The notes beneath the pieces were generated by a model. It saw only the letters and a list, made by a program, of their open reading frames with translations. It was not told where the DNA came from and made no database searches. A stretch of DNA of 28,325 nucleotides from a virus, in IMG/VR virus record IMGVR_UViG_3300025128_000238, positions 1 to 28,325 of that record; one strand, 5' to 3'. Both the position numbers and the translations under genes were made by a program. Each line of letters begins with the position of its first letter. The stretch's first letter is position 1. Below are positions 15,604-23,386 of the stretch, in pieces.

Positions 15604-17501
15604 GTTATATCTCCCCAATCGTTTTGAATGTCTACGTCAATCTTCGAGGGAACCTTGAGCGGAACACCTGTTTCCATAATGTCCCTGATTTTATCTGCTT
15701 GCTCTTGGCTTTCTATGTTAAAACATAGTTCATCATGTACCGTAAGCATAGGAGTAAGTCCCTCTTTATAGCAATCAAGCATCGCTTTCTTTGTTTGATC
15801 TGCTGCTGAACCTTGGATCAATCTGTTTAACGCCTTGTAAGTAAACGCTCTTTTGATCAAAGGTCCGTATTCTTTTTGTGCTTCGTCGTGTGGCAAAGGC
15901 TTACCCGCACCAAACTTCTTTGGCTCCCACAGTGGAAAGCGGCACTTGCGTCCAAGCAAAGTTCGTATCTGACCAAACTTAGATGCTTGTTGTGTCGCCA
16001 GTTCTGCAAGAGATTTAACAAACGGAACTTTGTTTTGATGGTTCTCCATCAGTTCCTTTGCTTCTTCTTTTGATATGTCTAACTGATTGGCTAATTTACC
16101 AACACCCATCCCATACATAATTCCCAGGTTTACAGTCTTAGCTTGTTTACGATCAATGCCTGCTATGTCTGCTACCATCTGATGCAAATCTACATCACTC
16201 GTGTTGAACTCTTCGACGATCTGATCCACCATGTCATGCCGATTGACCCCTCGAACCGAAGCTGCAAAGTGAACAAGTAGCCGTGGCTCTTGGCTTGAGT
16301 AGTCAAATGATCCCCACTTGCACCCATCATCTGGAATAAAAAGGCCACGGATCAGTTTCTTTATATCCTTATCTCTGGCAGGTATTTGCTGAAGATTCGG
16401 ATTGGAGCTTGAGAACCGACCCGTGACAGTGCCACCCTCATCGCGACGTGTAGAGTGGAGTTCTGTATGGATACGTCCATTGTGCTCATGTCGGAGGATG
16501 CTGTCAATAAAAGTTGAATCTGCTTTGTCAAATTCTCTGAGCTTGACAAGTGTCTTACATACATCAGATGGGTGATTCGTCAGGAACTCTTTCGTAAAGC
16601 TTGGCGCACCCTTCTCGGTTCTTGGATACGGTATATCAAGCTTATCAAACATCTTTGCAATCGATGCCGACGCCCATATGTCTACGTCTAGCCCTGATTC
16701 TTTCTTGAGAAACTCCCGAAATGAATCCGTTTTTTTCTTGATTAGTTTCTTATTTACATCAGCTTTGTCTAGATCAACCCTTACGCCTCGTGTCCGCATG
16801 TCCAACATGCACGGTATCAATCCTATCTCAAGATGCCAGATGTCCCACAACTCTTCCTTTTGTAGTATTGGTTTGAGTGCATCCCATAGTTTGAGTGTAG
16901 CAACGGCGTCTTGTTCTGCATATGCACCCACATACTTGGGCGGTAGCTTCCACATCTCAGCCTTTGGATCTATGCCCCACTCTTTCGCAGCTGCCTGTAG
17001 GAGCTTCTCATCTTTCCGCTGAGAGATGTAATCCCTTGCCATGGCATCTAACCCGAAAGACCACCTGTTCTCGTCTACAAGCGCCCCTGTGATCATCGTA
17101 TCGACTATCTTACCTTTGACCTCAATGCCCTCGGCACGTAACCAACCTGCATCGTAGGTGGCGTTGTGCATAATCACATTCATATCTGGCACGGACAATT
17201 GTTTCTTGAGCCACCGCAACGTGAACTTCGGGTCTAGATTGTGCCCGTTTGAATGCCGGATAGGAAAGTACCCTTGGTATTCCCCTGCTGCTACGGCTAT
17301 GCCTATGATGTACCCATCGTTCCGTGCCCACCCAGGACCCAGTGTTTTGATGTTTGGATCATAGGTTTCTAGATCAACGGATATTTCTTTGTAACCTGTG
17401 AGGTCTGGAAACTCTGGTGGTATGTTCCAGTCCACATCTACTAGATCCATTTCACCTCGGATCTGATAGTTTTGATCACTTCCGAATAGATTTTTTTGCA
17501 T
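15600..17501 (-). CDS. Family A DNA polymerase with 3'-5' exonuclease (Leu at the position of E. coli Pol I Phe762)
   Basis: 633 aa, the length of exonuclease-plus-polymerase phage enzymes lacking the 5' nuclease. Exo motifs: D43-L-E45 (SVDLETYD), D117 in NATYDAGWL, and Y194-x3-D198 (YAEQD). Polymerase motifs: A at 399-407 (FDYSSQEPR, catalytic D400), B at 451-463 (RKQAKTVNLGIMYG, R451 and K455), and C at 588-591 (VHDE, catalytic D590). Residue 459, aligned with E. coli Phe762, is Leu, a variant known in part of the marine phage world and proposed to go with slower or temperate replication. Starts at ATG 17501 behind GAGGAG and overlaps the end of the upstream gene by 26 bp. Replicates the phage genome in the cytoplasm; assignment secure. 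Confidence 0.95.
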   Translation of the reverse strand: MQKNLFGSDQNYQIRGEMDLVDVDWNIPPEFPDLTGYKEISVDLETYDPNIKTLGPGWARNDGYIIGIAVAAGEYQGYFPIRHSNGHNLDPKFTLRWLKKQLSVPDMNVIMHNATYDAGWLRAEGIEVKGKIVDTMITGALVDENRWSFGLDAMARDYISQRKDEKLLQAAAKEWGIDPKAEMWKLPPKYVGAYAEQDAVATLKLWDALKPILQKEELWDIWHLEIGLIPCMLDMRTRGVRVDLDKADVNKKLIKKKTDSFREFLKKESGLDVDIWASASIAKMFDKLDIPYPRTEKGAPSFTKEFLTNHPSDVCKTLVKLREFDKADSTFIDSILRHEHNGRIHTELHSTRRDEGGTVTGRFSSSNPNLQQIPARDKDIKKLIRGLFIPDDGCKWGSFDYSSQEPRLLVHFAASVRGVNRHDMVDQIVEEFNTSDVDLHQMVADIAGIDRKQAKTVNLGIMYGMGVGKLANQLDISKEEAKELMENHQNKVPFVKSLAELATQQASKFGQIRTLLGRKCRFPLWEPKKFGAGKPLPHDEAQKEYGPLIKRAFTYKALNRLIQGSAADQTKKAMLDCYKEGLTPMLTVHDELCFNIESQEQADKIRDIMETGVPLKVPSKIDVDIQNDWGDIT

Positions 17502-17811
17502 CTCTTATTATCTCCTCAACGCTTCGCTCGTTTCTTGTGACGAACTCTGCACCTAATGCTGTGTATCCTGCCTTATCAATCCACGAATCTTCGTGGTCTA
17601 TAGTCTCAAGTAGTCTGCTTGTTTTGACCCAGTCCATCATCAATGCGACGTGAGCTGCGGTCAGGTATCCGTGAGATCTTAACGCCCCACTTATGATTAT
17701 GTTCCATCCCTCTGCAATGCGGTCATGGTTTTCGAAAGCGTCCCCGTAGTCTTTTGCACGAGGTCCGTTAACTAATTTTTCTGCTGCTTCTAGTAGTTCT
17801 TTCCTGTTCAT
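17476..17811 (-). CDS. DUF6378-like protein (possible nucleotide pyrophosphohydrolase relative)
   Basis: 111 aa from ATG 17811, chosen because it overlaps the upstream stop as ATGA; a GTG nine bases earlier is the only alternative. The sequence EAAEKLVNGPRAKDYGDAFE, then HDRIAEGW, VALMMDWVKTSRL and EDSWIDKAGYTALGAEF matches the pattern I know as DUF6378, a small all-helical family often found in phages and thought to relate to MazG-type nucleotide pyrophosphohydrolases. The E/D-rich helices (ENHDRIAE, EDSWID) could coordinate a metal. It lies between the PAPS-reductase-like gene and DNA polymerase, consistent with nucleotide-pool control. Family fairly sure; enzymatic activity inferred. Confidence 0.7.
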   Translation of the reverse strand: MNRKELLEAAEKLVNGPRAKDYGDAFENHDRIAEGWNIIISGALRSHGYLTAAHVALMMDWVKTSRLLETIDHEDSWIDKAGYTALGAEFVTRNERSVEEIIRDAKKSIRK

Positions 17812-18617
17812 CCTGTACACTCCCCATCATCTTTCTGGCATAGGTATGCCTCATTATCGAATATCCAGTCAGCTTGCCTATCTACAAACTCTCCGAGTCC
17901 TTTGTATGTTCTTACGTCGTGAAAAGAGTTTTGTTTCTTTTCTTCCCACGCTTGCCACCACTCCATGCGTTCTGGATACTCTCGCCACATAGCAGCTAAC
18001 GTCGCTTCACTTTTTAAAAAACAACCGTCACAATTTCCTGATCCCGGTTTGATGTACAAATCAAAAGGTGCCTTTGACCAAAAAGACATGACATCTCGTT
18101 TCGTGACCCCTGCATCTGCCAACGGAAACCAGTTTGTCCAACGCTTATCTTTACTTGGTTTAACTCTCTTAGCTTCATCGGCTCGAATGCCTATTGTATT
18201 TGTCCAGTGCTCCCATCCTATGGACAGAAGATACCGACGCATTGTTTTTACTTTTAGTTCTTGTGTACACGACCTTCGAAATACGTTTGGTAACATGTTG
18301 AAAGACAGATACTTGTCGAAAGGTTCTCCCTTTCTTGCCGCTTCATTCCAGTTTGTTATGTTAAAATGCGCTGTTCCATTAGCATATCTGTTTGACGGGG
18401 CACGATCATATTCCAACCATGTTACATCAACACCAATATATTTTTGTACATCTCGCACAAAGTCCAGTGTCCCTGGCATCTCTCTTCCAGTATTGGCAAA
18501 CAAAACTTTACAGTCTGGACGCAGCCCGTCATTTGCTTCTACAATCTGGTGAAGCATGTAAGCAGAAGTTCTACCTCCACTAAAACTTATTAGAACATTC
18601 CCTTCGGGAAGTTTCAT
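17808..18617 (-). CDS. PAPS reductase-like PP-loop ATPase family protein
   Basis: 269 aa. The PP-loop is SFSGGRTSA at 11-19, followed by ANTGREMPGTLDFV (41-54), typical of adenine-nucleotide alpha-hydrolase proteins of the PAPS/APS reductase superfamily. Cysteines C117 (RRSCTQELK), C196 and C199 (GNCDGCFLK), and C260 and C267 near the C-terminus could bind a metal or Fe-S cluster. The family includes true sulfonucleotide reductases, DndC-type phosphorothioation enzymes and many phage members of unknown substrate. No DndD/E or thioredoxin partner is in the window, so a role in sulfur metabolism, DNA modification or RNA modification is open. Overlaps both neighbours as ATGA. Confidence 0.8.
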   Translation of the reverse strand: MKLPEGNVLISFSGGRTSAYMLHQIVEANDGLRPDCKVLFANTGREMPGTLDFVRDVQKYIGVDVTWLEYDRAPSNRYANGTAHFNITNWNEAARKGEPFDKYLSFNMLPNVFRRSCTQELKVKTMRRYLLSIGWEHWTNTIGIRADEAKRVKPSKDKRWTNWFPLADAGVTKRDVMSFWSKAPFDLYIKPGSGNCDGCFLKSEATLAAMWREYPERMEWWQAWEEKKQNSFHDVRTYKGLGEFVDRQADWIFDNEAYLCQKDDGECTG

Positions 18618-20143
18618 AACATGTACCTGTATTTGTTCCCGGTTAAAACGATATAAAGATTGTGTCGTGCTCTTGTTACGCCGACATAAAAGGCTCGATG
18701 CTCATCATCTGGGTGGTCACTGTTCACACATGCAGCGGTAGACTTATCCAACACTACACAGTTGTCATCCTCTCCACCCTTCATTGCATGAAACGTTGAG
18801 ACTTTGATACGGGGTTTAGAAGTTAGATCCTCACCTCTACGATAAATTGCTTCGATGTAATCTCGTTCCTTGTAACTTACTTTTAATATATCATATGCCG
18901 CGTGACTTGCATCTCGGAGCAAACCGAACTCATCCAGAAGTGTATCCATGTCTACTTCATCCTCGGCACTCAAGACCTCCAATAGTTTTGAGGCACCTCG
19001 TTTAACAACGGCATCTTCCCCTTGCTTGGGCACAGCAGCGTAAAGTCTTTTGATCCGTTCTGTATTGATCTTCTTACCTTGGCACAGGTCATCCCAGGTC
19101 ATCATGTTCTCAACCAGTTTTTCTGAGATGCTAGGTCTGCCCTTGATAGAATATTTGAAACCAGAGTTTCGTAGGAAAGATGCAACGTCCCTGACATATC
19201 TATTTGTTCTTGCCATGATCGTCCAAGACCCTTCGTTCAAAGGTATCTGATCCATGTAATATACATATTCAACGGTGCCTAATTCATCACGAGGGTCAAA
19301 CTTCTTTTCAATACGCCCATCAATACGGTTAGCTATACTAGCTGCTAATTCATGAACACGTCTTGGAATGCGATATGACTGTGTCAGATACTCAACATTA
19401 CTAGAGCTTTGGATAAACAGGTTTACGTTTACACCAGTCCAACGGTGCACAGCTTGGTCGTCGTCGCCTGCGATAATTATCTTGTCTGCACATTCAGACA
19501 TGCCTTTGACCATCTCCCACTGTAGCGGTGTGAAGTCTTGTGCCTCGTCCACAAACAAGTAATCTAGGTTTGGATACTCACCCAGTTCAATGTACCGTTC
19601 AATCATGTCGATAAAGTCTACCTTGCCAGTGGTTCTCTTGTATTCTTGCAGTGTCTCTTGAAACTGTACCGCCTTGGCGTAAAACAAAGTGAAGTTGTTT
19701 GTTGCGCTAAACTCATCTTCCAGACTGACCATGCGATACCTCGAACGGCTGTCCATCTGTAGATAGTCTTGACCCGTGCCTCCTAAATTAGGAGTTCGCA
19801 TCCCATCGTCTAAATCTATCTCGTCCTCTTTCTCAAACGTCAGACCAATAGGTTCTCCGATGGCTTTGTAGTCTGCAAGTTTCATTACATCTTCGGGTTG
19901 CAAACCCAGACCATGAAACCCAAGGGAGTGACTGGTTCTCATAAACGGAAAGTCTTTGGACTCTAAATTAAACTGTGAACACGCACGGGTAATCATCTCC
20001 TCAATGGCTTTTCTTGTAAAAGATATCACACCTATACGAGAAGGATGCACTCCGCTTTGCAACGCCTCTTCTATCTCTTGGATCAATCGGTAGGTTTTAC
20101 CGCAACCTGGCGGTCCAAGTATTAGCTTACTATTCTGTATCAT
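18614..20143 (-). CDS. UvrD/Rep-like superfamily 1 DNA helicase
   Basis: 509 aa with the full SF1A motif set: Walker A GPPGCGKT (10-17), Ia-like SFTRKA (41-46), motif II VDEAQD (198-203), motif III AGDDDQAVHRWTG (225-237), motif IV LTQSYRIPRRV (253-263), motif V STFHAMKGGEDD (449-460) and motif VI FYVGVTRAR (485-493). Shorter than cellular UvrD (about 720 aa), with reduced 1B/2B domains. It would translocate 3'-5' on single-stranded DNA in phage replication or repair. Starts at ATG 20143, overlapping the HTH gene by 14 bp, and ends overlapping the PAPS-reductase-like gene as ATGA. Family secure; exact role inferred. Confidence 0.9.
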   Translation of the reverse strand: MIQNSKLILGPPGCGKTYRLIQEIEEALQSGVHPSRIGVISFTRKAIEEMITRACSQFNLESKDFPFMRTSHSLGFHGLGLQPEDVMKLADYKAIGEPIGLTFEKEDEIDLDDGMRTPNLGGTGQDYLQMDSRSRYRMVSLEDEFSATNNFTLFYAKAVQFQETLQEYKRTTGKVDFIDMIERYIELGEYPNLDYLFVDEAQDFTPLQWEMVKGMSECADKIIIAGDDDQAVHRWTGVNVNLFIQSSSNVEYLTQSYRIPRRVHELAASIANRIDGRIEKKFDPRDELGTVEYVYYMDQIPLNEGSWTIMARTNRYVRDVASFLRNSGFKYSIKGRPSISEKLVENMMTWDDLCQGKKINTERIKRLYAAVPKQGEDAVVKRGASKLLEVLSAEDEVDMDTLLDEFGLLRDASHAAYDILKVSYKERDYIEAIYRRGEDLTSKPRIKVSTFHAMKGGEDDNCVVLDKSTAACVNSDHPDDEHRAFYVGVTRARHNLYIVLTGNKYRYML

Positions 20144-20354
20144 ACTCTTTGCCTCTTGGTCTGGTGTTTACCCAGTCTTCTATTTCAGACAAAACCCAAC
20201 GACTCGATGATCGCTTGTTGTCCTCTGGCCCCAGAACTATGGGCTTTGGAAAACTGTCTGAGTTTTGTGATAGCTTGTAGACGTAAGATCGTGACACACC
20301 CAATAGATCTGCCACCTCACCCACTCTCAAAAGCCTATTAGAAGGGGATGTCAT
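20130..20354 (-). CDS. AlpA/excisionase-like helix-turn-helix protein
   Basis: 74 aa. RLLRVGEVADLLGVSRSYVY (7-26) is a clear MerR-type/AlpA helix-turn-helix, followed by a beta-wing segment (FPKPIVLGP) and SRWVLSEIEDWVNTRP, the usual AlpA ending. The family includes AlpA regulators and excisionases (directionality factors). Embedded between primase and helicase genes, with 17-bp and 14-bp overlaps, it is co-expressed with replication, so it may regulate transcription or bend DNA at an origin rather than excise a prophage; no integrase is in the window. Confidence 0.8.
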   Translation of the reverse strand: MTSPSNRLLRVGEVADLLGVSRSYVYKLSQNSDSFPKPIVLGPEDNKRSSSRWVLSEIEDWVNTRPRGKEYDTE

Positions 20355-21870
20355 TTTCGAACTCCTCTTTTCCTAGTGTCATTTCTCCCTCGTCAAATGC
20401 AGGTATCCACCAACAACGTATGGTGCTCCTTACTTCTCCTTTTGGTGTCCTCTTTACAATCGCTTGAACTGTACTGTCACCACCAAGATCACGAATCATC
20501 TGTATGATCTGCGCTCTGGTATGACCAGTAAATCTGCGTTGATGCAGAAACTCCAAGAGTCCAGGCAACGTGAACTTAGTAACTCCGGCGTCTGTCCATG
20601 GCTTGCCCATCTCCATTTCTTCTGGAGCCAGTGCTCTGATGTGACTTGTACAATATGTTTGCATGTGTTGCTTGAACTCCCCTGCCACAGTTAATTCCTC
20701 GGGAACATCGAGGTATGTAGCATTTTGCATAAGTGTATTGATAGTTTGTTGCCACTTCTGTGGCTTCATAGTCGGAGGCATAAAATTCTTTTGCTCCATA
20801 CAGGCACGTTGCCAGAGCGTTTGGTTCTGAAGCTGCTCCGTGCTTAACTGTAACCGCTGACCGTTTACATCCATAAAATACAAACGTGGTTCTGATAACA
20901 TGATACTCAGGCCATCAACACGAGGTGCATCCGGCGCATCTCCTCCGATACCAAACTGCTGTTGAGCACAGACCGTAGGATCGCAGTGGCTTTTGAACGG
21001 CTCGTCCTTACATGTATACCCGTATTCTTTTTTCTCATGTTGTTTGATTGTATTCGTCACCTCTTGCGAACTCAAAGGTGGGTTAAACATCGCCCTGTTC
21101 ATCTCCTCCGCTTGTTGTTGCCAGTGGTCTGGGTTGCTAAGTTTCGCATACTTGCACATCATAAACAGCAACTTGTTCCTTGGTTCTGATTGAGGTCCGT
21201 CTGCAAATATATGTTTCAAGCATGGCGGCCCCTTGGGAAATATCTCCCTGGGCTTAGACATCTGGAGTGCTTCAAGGTCTGCAAGGCTAGTCTGCTTCTT
21301 GTCTATCGCATCCAGAAACTCATCCAGTTCCATGGCCTCAACCTTGCTGTTGAAACAATACCGTTGTGGCATCTCCGCATTGAAGTATGGCATGTTAATA
21401 AAGTTGCCTACGTCTCCACGTTCCGTGATGATTGTGTCTTGCTTTGGAAAGATCTCGCAACCGCTTTGTCCCAGTGCAATAGACATCTCGGTAAGATACT
21501 CTCGCACCACTGCGGCTTGTTCAAACTCTTTGAGAAACAAATACAAATGTGCTCCACCAGATTTAGATCTGCAATGCAGCAGCGGAAGCTTTAGCTTTTG
21601 TATTTTGTTCTGCAAACTTTTGTGATCGAGGTCATAGATATCTACGTCCAACGCACCCCACTTGCACATGTTATCTTCATCAATAGGAATAGCACCAACA
21701 CCATTGACCCCGTCAATGTGCTGCTGAACTAACTCTTCAGTAAGAGGTTCCCTGATTATTCTGCTCTGTGATTCTGCTTTACCGTTACGATTTGTGCGAC
21801 CAACGACAGTTGTACCATGTGCGTTCTTAGCCCCAACAAAAGCGGCAAGCAGTCTTTTTGATTGTGACAT
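20338..21870 (-). CDS. Archaeo-eukaryotic-type primase (AEP) with four-cysteine PriCT-like domain and SSB-like C-terminal tip
   Basis: 510 aa. The AEP catalytic signature is visible: D75-V-D77 in ALDVDIYD (motif I), SGGAH at 103-107 (motif II), and downstream GNFINMPYFN (156-165), as in TOTE/bifunctional primase-polymerases. Residues ~210-301 resemble the C-terminal domain of such primases, with PPC217, RNKLLFMMCK and Y-T-C287, C296 and C301, a cysteine pattern like the Fe-S domain of PriL. The remaining ~200 residues have no Walker A and are unrecognised. The protein ends EEFENDIPF, nearly identical to the SSB C-terminal docking peptide. Follows a terminator and overlaps the AlpA-like gene by 17 bp. 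Probably primes phage DNA synthesis. Confidence 0.8.
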   Translation of the reverse strand: MSQSKRLLAAFVGAKNAHGTTVVGRTNRNGKAESQSRIIREPLTEELVQQHIDGVNGVGAIPIDEDNMCKWGALDVDIYDLDHKSLQNKIQKLKLPLLHCRSKSGGAHLYLFLKEFEQAAVVREYLTEMSIALGQSGCEIFPKQDTIITERGDVGNFINMPYFNAEMPQRYCFNSKVEAMELDEFLDAIDKKQTSLADLEALQMSKPREIFPKGPPCLKHIFADGPQSEPRNKLLFMMCKYAKLSNPDHWQQQAEEMNRAMFNPPLSSQEVTNTIKQHEKKEYGYTCKDEPFKSHCDPTVCAQQQFGIGGDAPDAPRVDGLSIMLSEPRLYFMDVNGQRLQLSTEQLQNQTLWQRACMEQKNFMPPTMKPQKWQQTINTLMQNATYLDVPEELTVAGEFKQHMQTYCTSHIRALAPEEMEMGKPWTDAGVTKFTLPGLLEFLHQRRFTGHTRAQIIQMIRDLGGDSTVQAIVKRTPKGEVRSTIRCWWIPAFDEGEMTLGKEEFENDIPF

Positions 21871-21880
21871 AACTGCTCCA

Positions 21881-21916
21881 AATAAAAGAGGGACAGTATA
21901 GGAGAACTGCCCCTCT
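21881..21916 (-). terminator. Rho-independent terminator/attenuator between SSB-like and primase genes
   Basis: On the minus strand an 11-bp stem (AGAGGGGCAGT pairing with ACTGTCCCTCT; one G-T pair) with an 8-nt loop is followed by TTTTATT. It starts 8 bases after the SSB-like stop, in the middle of the leftward operon. It would let the SSB-like gene be transcribed more than the primase and polymerase genes, with readthrough supplying the rest. Confidence 0.8.
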
Positions 21917-21923
21917 CAGACTG

Positions 21924-22742
21924 CTAGAATGGGATTTCGTCGTCCTTAGCTTCCGCACTCTTGTCACCCGAGGTATCAGGAGTGGAAGCCTTCTCCTCTG
22001 GTGCCGCAGCCTTTACCTCTCCGTCCTGCACTGAAACGAAGAGAGCCTTTGCTTGTTGGTACAAGTCTGTCTCTTTAATACGACCCTCTAATTGTACAGA
22101 GTAGTTCGCATATGACTGATCATTTTTGTTTGTCTCTTCAACAGAAGACACACGCCAGATGTTTGCAAAGATAGGAAGCTTAACAACCTGACCAGTCTTT
22201 GGATGTTTTACTGTTTGCAGATTGATCTGTGACTTCCAACGACGGCTTACTTTCAATGCCGTGATCTTCATGTCTAAGACCGCAGGGTTCCACGCCCCAT
22301 CTGAAGTTTCATACAACACATAGTAGTTGTCAGCTTTGACCATCTCGTTACCGTTTGGAAGAAGCTCTTTGTTTCCCTCCCGAACAGCTTGTTTGATGAC
22401 TGGATCATCTGGTGCTAACTCACCTACAAATCCACCACCATCATCTATTGGCACCCACTCAGTGTACTTAGTGACAGACGCACAGGCAATGACACGCATA
22501 CCCTCTGCTCCATCCCAGTATTCACTGGTAAGATTATTGAAGATGTCGCCTGCACCAATACCTTTGATGTACTCAGGTTTGTTTTTGTTAACCTGTGGTG
22601 ACATTTGTTGTGCCAACCGAATAAACGGCATGGTCATTTCTTCAGCGGCAAAGGAAGATCCTGCCCCTGCATCTGCAAAGATGTCGTCCATTAACTCTGT
22701 GCTAACTTCCACACCTTTTGTTTTTGCTACTGCTGTGTTCAT
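21924..22742 (-). CDS. Single-stranded DNA-binding protein-like (acidic tail, DDEIPF tip)
   Basis: 272 aa. The C-terminal ~30 residues are acidic and disordered and end in KDDEIPF, the hallmark tip of bacterial SSB that recruits partner proteins. The body (about 40-240) is beta-rich with Trp/aromatic positions (SEYWDGAEGMRV, KVSRRWKSQINL, PIFANIWRVSS) fitting an OB-fold ssDNA binder. Larger than E. coli SSB (177 aa) but typical for a phage type I recall near AEP primases and marine phage polymerases. Start at 22742 has GAGGAAG just upstream, inside the previous gene's end. A terminator follows directly, suggesting high expression. Sure about the tip; the fold is inferred. Confidence 0.75.
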   Translation of the reverse strand: MNTAVAKTKGVEVSTELMDDIFADAGAGSSFAAEEMTMPFIRLAQQMSPQVNKNKPEYIKGIGAGDIFNNLTSEYWDGAEGMRVIACASVTKYTEWVPIDDGGGFVGELAPDDPVIKQAVREGNKELLPNGNEMVKADNYYVLYETSDGAWNPAVLDMKITALKVSRRWKSQINLQTVKHPKTGQVVKLPIFANIWRVSSVEETNKNDQSYANYSVQLEGRIKETDLYQQAKALFVSVQDGEVKAAAPEEKASTPDTSGDKSAEAKDDEIPF

Positions 22743-22743
22743 A

Positions 22744-23307
22744 TTACTTCCTCCTTATTTCCGCAGTGTTCATTGAGTATGCCCCGAACAAGTCAAGGTC
22801 TATTGGTTTACCATCTGTAATACGCTCTTTCACAAACGCTTTGAGCGTTGATGCATGAACGTGGGTCTTGGTCTTCGGATCAAAACCCTTCTCTTGCAGC
22901 AAACCAACAACGTCCCCTGCAATATTGTCTTCACCCTTCCCGAAAGAAACAGTCACATCATTCTTGATGATGCTATCTAAATTGTTTTCTCTTAGCCAGG
23001 TGTAAGCTTCTTCTCTCCTCGCAACTGGTATGGATGCGTGAACTTGTAGCTTAGTTGAAACGGTGAGACCATCTACATCGATCCGATCTACACCCATCTC
23101 ATCCATCAGCATTGGAATTTGTTCCGCAGCTAACGAATGTTTTTGAGACTTCAAACTTTTCAAATGGTTTTCAACCTCATCAATCTTGTCCTCAAGGTCT
23201 CTCATATCTCGAACCAGAGAACTCAGAGTCTTGCCAGTGTCTGTGTCTACACTCTTTAACGCACTAGCCTCGTCAAAGATGTCTTCGAATATTTCATCAT
23301 TCGCCAT
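22744..23307 (-). CDS. Coiled-coil protein of unknown function, first gene of the replication operon
   Basis: 187 aa. Residues ~25-65 are a coiled coil (VRDMRDLEDKIDEVENHLKS). The centre is beta-prone (DVDGLTVSTKLQVHASIPV) and the C-terminal part contains THVHASTLKAFVKERI and KPIDLDLFGAYSMNTAEIRR, a motif I recall from phage proteins encoded beside SSB or recombination genes. Such proteins have been compared with host-nuclease inhibitors of the Gam type because of the helical hairpin, but this is not established. It is 1 nt from the SSB-like gene and 76 bp from the divergent helicase gene, so it is probably the first translated from the leftward promoter. Confidence 0.6.
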   Translation of the reverse strand: MANDEIFEDIFDEASALKSVDTDTGKTLSSLVRDMRDLEDKIDEVENHLKSLKSQKHSLAAEQIPMLMDEMGVDRIDVDGLTVSTKLQVHASIPVARREEAYTWLRENNLDSIIKNDVTVSFGKGEDNIAGDVVGLLQEKGFDPKTKTHVHASTLKAFVKERITDGKPIDLDLFGAYSMNTAEIRRK

Positions 23308-23352
23308 TACAAGTATTTCCTCTTCAGGGTTGATTTATGTGGACGCCTCGTG

Positions 23353-23367
23353 CTATCCACTGTATAG
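23353..23367. promoter_or_regulatory. Operator-like dyad in the divergent region
   Basis: CTATCCACTGTATAG is an imperfect 15-bp palindrome; every position except the centre and one symmetric pair matches its reverse complement. It lies where a repressor could control both directions. The XRE-type or AlpA-type proteins encoded here are candidate binders, without direct evidence. Confidence 0.4.
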
Positions 23368-23380
23368 ACATTAGTGGAGG
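23356..23380 (+). promoter_or_regulatory. Leader hairpin that can cover the helicase ribosome-binding site
   Basis: TCCACT (23356-23361) pairs with AGTGGA (23373-23378), which includes part of the GGAGG Shine-Dalgarno (23376-23380) of the SNF2-type helicase gene. If transcription starts upstream of 23356, the mRNA could hide its own ribosome-binding site. The stem is only six pairs. Confidence 0.35.
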
Positions 23381-23386
23381 TATATG

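Larger units (their letters stand above)
23308..23386. promoter_or_regulatory. Divergent control region
   Basis: This short gap separates the leftward replication operon from the rightward helicase gene, so it should hold both promoters. No strong -35/-10 pair is obvious; a weak rightward candidate is TGGACG (23340-23345), 17 nt, TATAGA (23363-23368). It contains a dyad and a hairpin listed separately. Leftward, GAGGAAAT precedes the ATG at 23307. Confidence 0.5.

Noticed and set aside
20130-20354. Evidence that the phage is temperate (AlpA-like gene as excisionase)
   Set aside because: No integrase, attachment site or CI-type cleavable repressor is in the window; the gene alone does not prove lysogeny.
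20962-21625. Several plus-strand open frames opposite the primase gene
   Set aside because: The primase on the minus strand has clear catalytic motifs; the plus-strand frames have atypical composition and no recognisable motif.
23340-23368. Rightward sigma70-type promoter (TGGACG, 17 nt, TATAGA)
   Set aside because: Match is weak, and a start about 7 nt after the -10 would leave almost no leader before the ribosome-binding site. Kept only as a candidate inside the control-region entry.
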